Under the pieces are notes generated by a model. That model searched no databases, had not been told where the DNA came from, and saw only the letters and a program-made list of their open reading frames with translations. From Dermacoccus abyssi (GTDB lineage Bacteria > Actinomycetota > Actinomycetes > Actinomycetales > Dermatophilaceae), in the NCBI RefSeq assembly GCF_003515945.1, contig NZ_QWLM01000002.1, positions 62,001-126,000 on the forward strand: a DNA stretch of 64,000 nucleotides. Direction: 5' to 3'. Of the stretch, positions 17,114 through 24,754 are shown in pieces (the first letter of the stretch is position 1; the number at the start of each line of letters is the position of its first letter). The position numbers and the translations under genes are program-made.

Positions 17114-20049
17114 TGGCTCAGTTCAACGAAGCGAACTCAGTCCGCGACTTCGTCCGCGATCTGGTGGCGTCGATCGATGTACAGTTTCTGCCCGGGAATG
17201 AGCTTCCGCGCCGTACCGATGAGGTATTGCTCGAAGGTGTGCTGAAAGGCGCGCTCATCCGCTTCAACCCGGAGATCGAGGCGGACCCTGCGAAGGCGGA
17301 CGAGGTTATCTACAACCTCCGCGCGATCCTGATCGCCGCCCGCAACAGCCCGCATCCGGTGGTGGCCAACGAGGAGTTCATGGCGTGGCTGACCGGGCAG
17401 AAGTCGATGCCGTTCGGGCCGAATGGCGAACACACCACGGTCCGGCTGATTGACTTCGACCATCTCGACGAGGACTCGTCGAACCAGTGGACCGTCTCGA
17501 CCGAGGTGACCTTCAGGCAGGGCCGGCTGGAAAAGCGGTTCGATCTCGTGCTGTGGTGCAACGGCTTGCCGCTGGTGGTCGGTGAGGCGAAGACGCCGAT
17601 CCGGCCGGCGTACACCTGGATCGATGGCGCTACACAAATCCACGATGACTACGAGCAGAGCGTCCCGCAGTTCTTCGTACCCAACGTGTTCTCGTTCGCG
17701 ACCGAGGGCAAGGACTTCCGTTACGGCACAATCGGAATGCCGGTGGAACTCTGGGGGCCCTGGCGCGAGGACCCGACCGATGAGGATGCGCGGGCGAAGA
17801 TCGGGCTCGTAGCGGTGCAAGAAGCCGTCGAAGGCGTCCTCGCTCCCCGTGCGGTGCTCGACTTTCTGAGGTTCTTCACCCTCTACGCGACTGACAAGAA
17901 GCATCGCAAGATCAAGATCATCGCGCGGTTCCAACAGTTCCAGGCGACCAATCTGATCGTCGACCGAGTGCTGCTCGGCACGGTCAAGCAGGGCCTGATC
18001 TGGCACTTCCAGGGCTCGGGCAAGTCACTGCTCATGGTCTTCACTGCGCTCAAACTGCGCGCGATGGCCGAGCTCACGAACCCGACGATCCTGATCGTGG
18101 TCGACCGCATCGACCTGGACACCCAGATCACTGGCACCTTTAACGCCTCGGACGTCCCGGGCTTGGTGTCGACGGACTCGCGAGCGCAACTCCAGAATCT
18201 GCTCAGCCAGGGCGCGCGGAAGATCATCATCACCACGATCCACAAGTTCGGCGAGGCACCTGGCGTCCTCGATGCCCGGCAGAACATCATCGCGATGGTC
18301 GACGAGGCTCATCGCTCGCAGGAGGGCGACTACGGGCAGAAGATGCGTGAGGCCTTGCCCAACGCGTACCTCTTCGGCTTGACGGGCACGCCGATCAACC
18401 GGCGCGACCGCAACACGTTCAAGTGGTTCGGTGCACCCGAGGACGAGGGCGGCTACCTGTCGCGGTACTCATTCCAGGACTCCATCCGCGACGGTGCGAC
18501 CCTTCCGTTGCACTTCGAACCACGACTCTCAGAAATCCACATCGACCAGGAGGCGATCGACGCGGCGTTCGAGGAACTCGCCACGGATCGCGATCTGTCC
18601 GAGAGCGACAAGATCACCCTCTCGAAGAAGGCGGCATCGATCGAGGTGCTGATCAAGACTCCCTCGCGCATCGGAAAGATCGCCGCCGACATCGCCGCCC
18701 ACTTCCAATCCAAAGTGGAGCCCCAGGGTTTCAATGCTCAGGTCGTCGCGTACGACAAGGCCTCCTGCGTCGCGTACAAGAATGAGCTCGACAAGCACCT
18801 CGGGCCCGAGGCATCGACCATCGTCATGTCGAAGACCCGAGGTGACTCGCCCGACTGGGCCAAGTGGACCCCAGGTGCCGAGGAGCTTGAGCAGGTCGTC
18901 GCGCGGTTCAATGACCCGACCGACCCGCTCAAGATCATCATCGTGACGGCGAAGCTGCTGACCGGGTTCGACGCTCCGATCCTCTACTGCCAGTACCTCG
19001 ACAAGCCACTGAAGGAGCACACGTTGCTCCAAGCGATCACTCGCACCAATCGCGTGTACCCGCCGGACAAGACCCACGGCCTGATCGTCGACTACCTCGG
19101 CATCTTCGACGACGTCGCTCGATCCCTCTCCTTCGACGAGCAGGCTGTCCGAGAGGTCGTCTCCAACATCGAAGAACTGAAGGCTCAGCTCGCGCCGGCG
19201 ATGGTTGCCGCACTCGCGTTCTTCCCCGGTGTCGACCGCACGGTCGGCGGGTACGAAGGCCTCGTCCAGGCGCAATCCGCGATCGCCGATGAGGTCACAA
19301 AGGATGCATTCGGGGCGGCGTACAGCGTCGTCTCCCAGCTGTGGGAGGCAGTCAGTCCGGATCCGATGCTGACTGAGTTCCGCGACGACTACCGCTGGCT
19401 TACTGACGTCTATGAGTCCGTCCGCCCTTCCGACATCACTGGACGGCTCGTGTGGCACGCGCTGGGTGCGAAGACGATCGCTTTCATAAACGAGAACGTC
19501 CAGGTAGAGATCCCCCAAGCTAACGAGACGATCGTCCTCGACGCCCAGACGATCGAAGACCTGATGACGGGCAAGCGCAAGGACGTGTCCACCGAAGAGA
19601 TTGAGAAGCAGATCACCGCCCGGATCGCGCGTCACCTCAACAACCCGATCTTTATCGAGCTCGGCCAGCGCCTCAACGATCTGCGGGAGCGGTACGCCGA
19701 CATTCAGCAGTCCAGCCTGGAATTCCTCCGCGAGCTTCTAGAACTTGCTCGAGACACTGTGGCCGCGGAGAAGGCGGCCGACGAGACACCTCGCGAGGAA
19801 CAAGGCAAGGCGGCCTTGACCGAACTGTTCGACGCTCTCAAGGGCGACGAGACCCCGATTATTGTCGAGAACGTCGTCAATCGGATTGACGAAGTCGTCC
19901 GAGGGGTCCGCTTCGAAGGTTGGCAGTCCACGATCCGCGGTGACCAGGAAGTCCGCCAGGCACTCCGGAAAACCCTGTACGTCCAGTTCAAGATTCGCGA
20001 TAACGACGTGTTCGAGAAGGCCCTCGGCTATGTCCGAGAGTACTACTGA
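17113..20049 (+). CDS. hsdR: Type I restriction endonuclease/translocase subunit HsdR
   Basis: A 978-residue motor and nuclease. The N-terminal PD-(D/E)xK nuclease has D144 and E158-x-K160 (FDLVLW...VVGEAK). The translocase has Walker A GSGKS (301-305), DEAH (397-400) and LTGTPI (motif III), with LLTGFDAP and QAITRTNR in the second RecA domain. The helical C-terminal part contacts the methylase core. It cuts unmodified DNA far from the recognised site after ATP-driven translocation. ATG 17113 is preceded by GGAGGAAAC and overlaps the hsdS stop. A longer upstream frame lies within hsdS and is rejected. No truncation is visible, so restriction should be functional. Confidence 0.96.
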   Translation: MAQFNEANSVRDFVRDLVASIDVQFLPGNELPRRTDEVLLEGVLKGALIRFNPEIEADPAKADEVIYNLRAILIAARNSPHPVVANEEFMAWLTGQKSMPFGPNGEHTTVRLIDFDHLDEDSSNQWTVSTEVTFRQGRLEKRFDLVLWCNGLPLVVGEAKTPIRPAYTWIDGATQIHDDYEQSVPQFFVPNVFSFATEGKDFRYGTIGMPVELWGPWREDPTDEDARAKIGLVAVQEAVEGVLAPRAVLDFLRFFTLYATDKKHRKIKIIARFQQFQATNLIVDRVLLGTVKQGLIWHFQGSGKSLLMVFTALKLRAMAELTNPTILIVVDRIDLDTQITGTFNASDVPGLVSTDSRAQLQNLLSQGARKIIITTIHKFGEAPGVLDARQNIIAMVDEAHRSQEGDYGQKMREALPNAYLFGLTGTPINRRDRNTFKWFGAPEDEGGYLSRYSFQDSIRDGATLPLHFEPRLSEIHIDQEAIDAAFEELATDRDLSESDKITLSKKAASIEVLIKTPSRIGKIAADIAAHFQSKVEPQGFNAQVVAYDKASCVAYKNELDKHLGPEASTIVMSKTRGDSPDWAKWTPGAEELEQVVARFNDPTDPLKIIIVTAKLLTGFDAPILYCQYLDKPLKEHTLLQAITRTNRVYPPDKTHGLIVDYLGIFDDVARSLSFDEQAVREVVSNIEELKAQLAPAMVAALAFFPGVDRTVGGYEGLVQAQSAIADEVTKDAFGAAYSVVSQLWEAVSPDPMLTEFRDDYRWLTDVYESVRPSDITGRLVWHALGAKTIAFINENVQVEIPQANETIVLDAQTIEDLMTGKRKDVSTEEIEKQITARIARHLNNPIFIELGQRLNDLRERYADIQQSSLEFLRELLELARDTVAAEKAADETPREEQGKAALTELFDALKGDETPIIVENVVNRIDEVVRGVRFEGWQSTIRGDQEVRQALRKTLYVQFKIRDNDVFEKALGYVREYY

Positions 20050-20248
20050 CCTTCGCATCTCCAGCAGGCTCCTCGAGCAGAGGCGTGTCGGCGCGAGAAG
20101 TTGATGTCCATGAGCCTCAGACGAGCCGCCTCAAAGCCTTACCGGGCGATCTGAACCTGCTCTCCGCTATGGAAAGAATTGAGTCGGAAATATAAGTAAC
20201 AGCGCTGGTGCGAAGGCAAGTCGCGAAGAGGAAATCGCGTTCTTAGCA

Positions 20249-20861
20249 ATGGAGCAGGTCCTTGGCGTCGACATCAGGCTCGCAGACGCTGGCGGTGGCT
20301 GCAAGATGCCCGACGGCTCATGGGACACCCCTACTGGCAAATGCATAGTGGAAGTGACCCCCCGCGGCTCTCATGGCTGAGTGGGCGCGGACCAAGAAGG
20401 CAGGCAGGCCGCAGGTGGAAAGCGGATGCATGCCAGTTCGCATGAACGATCTCGGTGCAGTTTGCACTGAGCTGTTAAGTGCTACGTGGGCAATCGAGAA
20501 CATCACGAAACTGAGAGCCCAGCCGGCGGAGGAGCGGCATCTCTTCCTGTTCGCACGAAGCTACGATGTGGGCGATTACTTCTATCGTCTGTCTGACTCT
20601 TACGACGACGGTCCGATGGAACAGATTGAGGACATAACCCTCCCTGAGGGCATCTCGGACGTCTGGTTCCGCGGCCGAGCTCAACCCGGCTCAAACCAGC
20701 AGCCCCATGCCATCTCGCTACGGTTAGCCCGGTTTCAATCCGGCGTCGAATGGCAGCGACACGTAGTTTCGATCGACGAGCTAGATCTGCCGTCTCCGGC
20801 TCCTGGGATCGCCGGTGACCCCGTGCTCGCTGAGCTTCGACTTCCAAAGGCCCGCACCTAG
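20249..20861 (+). pseudogene. Frameshifted conserved hypothetical gene of the island
   Basis: Two frames make up one protein. The first (from ATG 20249, open upstream to 20183) reads MEQVLGVDIRLADAG...CIVEVT; the second continues as LMAEWARTKKAGRPQ to a stop at 20859-20861. They are joined if one C is removed from the six-C run at 20358-20363, giving EVTPAALMAEWA. I recall actinobacterial hypothetical proteins with this continuous sequence, including the DVGDYFYRLSDSYDDGP segment, but I know no function. The run length points to a single-base insertion, real or from sequencing. The original start may be further upstream. The 200 bp between hsdR and this gene hold nothing else I recognise. Confidence 0.6.
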
Positions 20862-20867
20862 TTATAG

Positions 20868-20942
20868 TTGACCGCGTCGCGTAGAAGCCGACAGCCGAGC
20901 TCGCCGCGGCGTTTAGAGGTTCGACGTCGTCACTCATCAGGG
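20868..20942 (-). pseudogene. Second remnant of a SPOUT methyltransferase 3' end
   Basis: About 75 bp match the last 25 codons of the complete methyltransferase gene. The shared string CCGCGTCGCGTAGAA and then CAGCCGAGCTCGCCGCG occur here and at 21998-22035, and the translated tail reads PLNAAASSAVGFYATR against DSLNVAASSAVVFYATR. It is truncated and frame-damaged beyond 20942. It lies between the two cargo blocks (R-M plus frameshifted gene to the left, FRG gene to the right), as expected if an earlier insertion ended here. Confidence 0.7.
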
Positions 20943-21039
20943 TCGTGTCTCGTTGATTTAGCAATTTTCCAGTTTATGGCTCGAGCCAGGGCCCTTAGGA
21001 CCCGAAAGCCAGCACAAGCCTTCTCCTCGGTTTGCTGGT

Positions 21040-21954
21040 TTACTTTAACAATGCGGCATTATCGACAGCTTGACGTACTTCGGCGGCCATGCCGAATAGG
21101 TCGGGGTACATCGTTGCGGGATTGTACCCATAGTCCCGTTCGAGGCGGCGACGAATCTCCACCTTCGCCTCTGCCGTAATTCGAATCGTCAGAGTGGGCT
21201 CGGTAGCTCGTTGCAGAGCTTTTCCGGAGCGATCCACCATCTTGGTGGGGACTGAGGTGGCGCGTCGAACTTCGTTAATACGCCAAAAATCTCCTGAAGT
21301 CCCGGGGGCCTTCCGGTACTGGGCATTCCCACCGGCGTAGACCTTTGGCACCCCGGCCAATAAGAATCCAGACTGCTGGGCGGGGATGCGCTCGTTGTAC
21401 GAAGGAGGTCTCCACAGGAGCGGAAGATCTCTGCACCATGGAGTGTTAGCACCTGACCCACTCCATGGGACGTCGTACGTGTTCCATTTCGCGTCCAGTT
21501 GTACACGACGATTCGTAACGTCGAACGCGAAGATCCGCCCGTCCGCACCGTCAAGTTCACTATGCTGCTCCTCGACAGCGAACCAGAGGGCAACCAGCGG
21601 ACTAAGCGAAACATCAAGCATACGTGTCGGACCTCTGAAATGCTGCAGATTCGCCAGCAGTTCGAGATAAGGCATTTGGTCGAAACGCCAGTTCGCCCGC
21701 ACGAAGTGAGCGATCTTTTCCTCCGCTCGAAGGAGATCGTCTTCCTCTGGTGCCGTTTGCGAGGCTGATCGCGCGTCTAGCAACCTCCTGTACAGCCCGC
21801 TATGGAGGCTCTACCGAGCATCGACCTGTCCGCGCCAGCCGACGGCGCGCTGCGTCCCAGTCCGCCTGAGCACTGACTCGATCTCACTCAGGGCCGTCTC
21901 CCAGGACGTGACCGGACTGCCCTCCCACGGACCGAAGAAGTCTATCCCTCGCAT
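21040..21954 (-). pseudogene. FRG-domain gene interrupted by an amber codon
   Basis: The frame from ATG 21954 (with GAGAGGAA upstream) to the TAA at 21040 encodes 304 codons of an FRG-domain protein, broken once by TAG at 21813-21811 (codon 48). The stop replaces the tryptophan expected in the family motif RGQxxxxW: the frame reads GWRGQVDAR, stop, SLHSGLYRRLL. The second motif is intact (LQHFRGPTRMLD, SPLVALWFA, about residues 103-126). One G-to-A change from TGG explains it. A TTG at 21783 after AGGAGG could restart translation, but without the first motif. FRG proteins are widespread near mobile and defence genes; their activity is not firmly known. Confidence 0.75.
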
Positions 21955-21994
21955 TCGTTGAGTTCCTCTCGCTTGCCCTGACTTTCGACCTGGC

Positions 21995-22897
21995 CTACCG
22001 CGTCGCGTAGAAAACTACAGCCGAGCTCGCCGCGACGTTCAGCGAATCGACACCACCCATCATCGGGATCGTCACCCTGCGATCGAGCACCTTTTCCGTT
22101 TGAGCTGAAAGCCCGTGTCCCTCGGTGCCGAACACGAGCGCGAGGTTTTGGTGGTCTTCGTCCACGAGGTCGTCGAGAGTGATCGAGCCCTCCCCCAGCG
22201 TCATCCCCGCCACGACGTATCCAGCCGCCTTGAGCTGATCGACGCCACTCGGCCAGTGATCGATGCGCGTCCACGGCACCTGGAACACTGTGCCCATCGA
22301 CACGCGAATAGCCCTGCGGTAGAGCGGATCCGCGCATGTCGGTGTCACCAGGACCGCGTCGACGCCCATCGCCGCGGCGGAGCGAAAACACGCGCCAACA
22401 TTGGTATGGTCGACCAATCCGTCCAGGATCGCGATCCGCGAGCGACGCTGCGATCCGCTGGCCTGCGAGGACGGCTCTCGAAGTTCAGAACCGCCCACGT
22501 TCGTGTGATCGACGATGTCCTCGAGCACCACGACGCGGCGGGCCCCACGGAGCAACTCCGCGGGGTCGGCGAGGGCCGGACGATTCATCGACGCAAGCGC
22601 TCCGCGGTGGAGGTGGAAGCCGGTCATCGACTCGATGACGTCGGCCTCCCCCACGTAGACCGGCACGCCCTGGGCCTCGGCGTCGGCGATGACGTCTGCC
22701 AGGTCGGTGAGCCAGCGCTCGCCCATGAGGAAGCTGCGGGGAACGTCACCCCGGGAGAGTGCCCGGCGGATGACCTTCTCGCTCTCGGCGATGTAGAGGC
22801 CACGCTCGGTCTCGAGCTTCTTGCGCAGCGCGACGTCGGTGAGGCGGAAGTAGTCGGCGACGCGTTCGTCGTCGGGGCTCGTGATCTCGATCGGCAC
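21995..22897 (-). CDS. Chimeric SPOUT (TrmH/SpoU) RNA 2'-O-methyltransferase
   Basis: A 300-residue methyltransferase that should methylate a ribose in rRNA or tRNA using AdoMet. The N-terminal L30-like substrate-binding domain spans about 1-110 (LRKKLETERGLYIAESEKVI); the knotted SPOUT domain follows with NVGACFRSAAAMG (motif I, 166-178), VFGTEGHGL and IPMMGGVDSLNVAAS. Residues 129-135 and 162-168 are both VDHTNVG: a 33-residue in-frame insert (136-168) duplicates the strand and start of motif I. The first copy belongs to the native N-terminal half, the second to the half brought by the island. GTG 22897 lies six bases after a TACCCT box. Probably still active, since all catalytic motifs are present after the insert. 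Confidence 0.88.
   Translation of the reverse strand: MPIEITSPDDERVADYFRLTDVALRKKLETERGLYIAESEKVIRRALSRGDVPRSFLMGERWLTDLADVIADAEAQGVPVYVGEADVIESMTGFHLHRGALASMNRPALADPAELLRGARRVVVLEDIVDHTNVGGSELREPSSQASGSQRRSRIAILDGLVDHTNVGACFRSAAAMGVDAVLVTPTCADPLYRRAIRVSMGTVFQVPWTRIDHWPSGVDQLKAAGYVVAGMTLGEGSITLDDLVDEDHQNLALVFGTEGHGLSAQTEKVLDRRVTIPMMGGVDSLNVAASSAVVFYATR
22497..22501. repeat. Right 5-bp junction repeat (ACGTT)
   Basis: Direct copy of the left junction repeat at 11864-11868. It falls in the codons for Asn-Val of the first VDHTNVG in the chimeric methyltransferase. Confidence 0.6.
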
Positions 22898-22903
22898 CGC
22901 ACA

Positions 22904-22909
22904 AGGGTA
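22904..22909 (-). promoter_or_regulatory. -10 box TACCCT, leaderless start of methyltransferase
   Basis: TACCCT ends six bases before the GTG at 22897. The native promoter and N-terminal half lie outside the island and are kept. Confidence 0.5.
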
Positions 22910-22919
22910 CGCGGGCGGG

Positions 22920-23696
22920 TCAGCGCAGGATGTTGACGATCGCGATGATGCCGATGACGGTGATGAGGACACGCAGGACCCATGGGTTGAGCTTGCGCCC
23001 GACGCGCGCTCCCACGAAGCCGCCGACGAGAGCGCCGATGCCGACGAGGGCCGCCACGGCCCAGTCGATCTGGTCGGTCGCGACGACGATGAACGTCAGG
23101 GCTGCGACGCCGTTGACCACCGTGCCGAGAACGTTCTTGATGCCGTTGATCTCCTGCAGCGGATCAGGCAGGAGAACGCTCATGAGGCCCATGAGGATGA
23201 TGCCTTGGGCCGCGCCGAAGTAGCCGCCGTACATACCGGCCACGAAGATTCCGACGGCCAGCGCGACGAGGCGGGGCCCCGCGAGCGGACGCGTGGGGTC
23301 GGCGTCCTCGTGTGCTTTCGCGGCCTTCTTGTTGAGCCACGGTCCGGCGAGCACGAGGAGCACGCCCAGCGCGATGAGCACCGGGACGATCGCGTCGAAG
23401 GCCGACTCGGGAAGCACGAGCAGGAGCAGCGCGCCGACCACGGCACCGAAGAAGGAGAACGGAACGATCCGCTTGAGGCGGGCGGCCTTGCCGCGCAGTT
23501 CCTCGCGGTAACCCAGAGTGCTCGTGATGCCGCCGGCCACGAGTCCGATCGTGTTGCTCATATTGGCCGTGACGGCCGGGTACCCGAGGGCGAGAAGAGT
23601 AGGGAAGGTGACGAGGGTGCCGGAACCGACAACCGCGTTGATCATGCCAGCAGCCATACCCGCCGCGATGATGGCGAGCGCTTCCCACAAACCCAT
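22920..23696 (-). CDS. TauE/SafE family sulfite/anion exporter
   Basis: A 258-residue integral membrane protein of about eight membrane helices with the two TauE repeats: the first near residues 1-60 (IIAAGMAAGMINAVVGSGTL, AVTANMSNTIG) and the second at 140-200 (GIFVAGMYGGYFGAAQGIIL, NGIKNVLGTVVNGVAA). Family members export sulfite, sulfoacetate or related small anions. The substrate here is not shown by context. ATG 23696 is preceded by GAGAAGGATG. The gene follows the methyltransferase promoter region head to tail but is probably a separate unit. Confidence 0.88.
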   Translation of the reverse strand: MGLWEALAIIAAGMAAGMINAVVGSGTLVTFPTLLALGYPAVTANMSNTIGLVAGGITSTLGYREELRGKAARLKRIVPFSFFGAVVGALLLLVLPESAFDAIVPVLIALGVLLVLAGPWLNKKAAKAHEDADPTRPLAGPRLVALAVGIFVAGMYGGYFGAAQGIILMGLMSVLLPDPLQEINGIKNVLGTVVNGVAALTFIVVATDQIDWAVAALVGIGALVGGFVGARVGRKLNPWVLRVLITVIGIIAIVNILR

Positions 23697-23795
23697 GTCG
23701 ACATCCTTCTCACGGCCACGAGGAAGGGCGCGTGGGCACGGTGGGGCCGTGGGTGCCGCACACGGACGAAGGCGGGCGGCCTTCGCACCAAGAAA

Positions 23796-24581
23796 TCAGC
23801 GAGCGGCTCGGGCGCTCCAGCGTTCACCGTGCTGCTCGAGTTCGAGCGGCATGCCGAAGGTCTCCGACAGGTTCTCCGCCGTGAGGGTCGACTCGATCGG
23901 GCCGGCCGCCACGACACGGCCCTCGCGCAGCATGAGGATGTCGGTGAAGCCCGGCGGGATTTCTTCGACGTGGTGCGTGACGAGGACGAGCGCCGGAGCG
24001 TCGAGGTCCTCGGCGAGTGTGCTGAGGCGACCGACGAGATCCTCACGGGCGCCGAGGTCGAGCCCTGCGGCGGGTTCGTCGAGGAGCATGAGCTCCGGGT
24101 CGGTCATGAGAGCGCGGGCGATGAGAACGCGCTTGCGTTCACCTTCGCTCAACGTCCCGAAGCGACGCTCGGCGAGGTGCGAGACACCCATCTCCTCGAG
24201 CAGTTCCGCAGCACGGCCGTGGTCGAACTCGTCGTACTTCTCGCGCCAGCGTCCGACCATGCCGTAGCTGGCCGTGACGACGACGTCGGAAACCTTCTCA
24301 GCGTTCGGAATACGGTCGGCGATCGTGGCGGCCGACAGGCCGATACGCGGACGCAGTTCGAACACGTCCACGGCGCCGAGCACCTCGCCGAGGATGCCGG
24401 CCACACCGGCACTCGGGTGCATCCGCCCGGACGCGATGGACAGTAGCGTCGACTTACCGGCGCCGTTGGGGCCGACGACGACCCAACGCTCGCCCTCCTC
24501 GACGTCCCAGTTGATGTCGTCGAGCAGCTTCTGCGCGCCGCGCGTGACACCGACCCCGGAGAAGGACAACACATCGCTCAT
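23796..24581 (-). CDS. ABC transporter ATP-binding protein (single-domain)
   Basis: A 261-residue ATPase with Walker A GPNGAGKST (about 38-46), signature LSEGERKR, Walker B LMLLDEPAAGLD and the switch histidine in VTHHVEEIP. The sequence resembles the YlmA/ModF-like lone ATPases of actinobacteria (no permease gene beside it). It may be a cytoplasmic ATPase or serve a permease encoded elsewhere. ATG 24581 follows a TAGGGT box by seven bases, so it is probably leaderless. It is divergent from the GntR gene. Confidence 0.88.
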   Translation of the reverse strand: MSDVLSFSGVGVTRGAQKLLDDINWDVEEGERWVVVGPNGAGKSTLLSIASGRMHPSAGVAGILGEVLGAVDVFELRPRIGLSAATIADRIPNAEKVSDVVVTASYGMVGRWREKYDEFDHGRAAELLEEMGVSHLAERRFGTLSEGERKRVLIARALMTDPELMLLDEPAAGLDLGAREDLVGRLSTLAEDLDAPALVLVTHHVEEIPPGFTDILMLREGRVVAAGPIESTLTAENLSETFGMPLELEQHGERWSARAAR

Positions 24582-24588
24582 ACCCGTG

Positions 24589-24594
24589 ACCCTA
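24589..24594 (-). promoter_or_regulatory. -10 box TAGGGT, leaderless start of ABC ATPase
   Basis: TAGGGT ends seven bases before the ATG at 24581. The rest of the 173-bp intergenic region up to 24754 holds the promoter of the divergent GntR gene, including an AT-richer stretch near 24675-24700. Confidence 0.45.
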
Positions 24595-24754
24595 CTGACT
24601 CGACGGGGTCGAATGCCACGCGACACGGCACCGATGACGTCGTGGACGCGCCTGACGCCCAGCCGACACGGGTGTAAGCTACAACTTGTATCTATGTTGC
24701 GTCGAACGCCTGCAAGTGTGGGCAGCACATCGACCACTTGAACGAGGAGCGAGC

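Larger units (their letters stand above)
11869..22496. mobile_element. Defence island inserted in a SPOUT methyltransferase gene
   Basis: About 10.6 kb bounded by ACGTT repeats inside a methyltransferase gene. It holds a resolvase-like gene, a type I restriction-modification operon, a frameshifted gene, an FRG-domain gene with a stop, and two further methyltransferase 3' ends. Base composition drops relative to the flanks, most clearly at 20160-21060. The ends read GGGAGGT (left) and, inverted, GGGCGGT (right), a weak terminal inverted repeat. No transposase or tyrosine integrase is present. The region may be one element or two successive insertions; the internal 3'-end remnant at 20868-20942 favours two. 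The exact ends are inferred from where methyltransferase homology stops. Confidence 0.7.

Noticed and set aside
20503-20964. Minus-strand open frame of 153 codons overlapping the frameshifted gene
   Set aside because: Only its first 30 codons are meaningful, as the methyltransferase 3'-end remnant; the rest is antisense to the conserved frame on the plus strand.
11869-22496. CRISPR array, BREX, DISARM or retron genes in the island
   Set aside because: I looked for repeat-spacer arrays and marker proteins of these systems; only type I R-M and an FRG gene are visible.
22881-24446. 521-codon plus-strand frame opposite the exporter and ABC ATPase
   Set aside because: It spans two genes and their intergenic region on the other strand, and has shadow-type composition.
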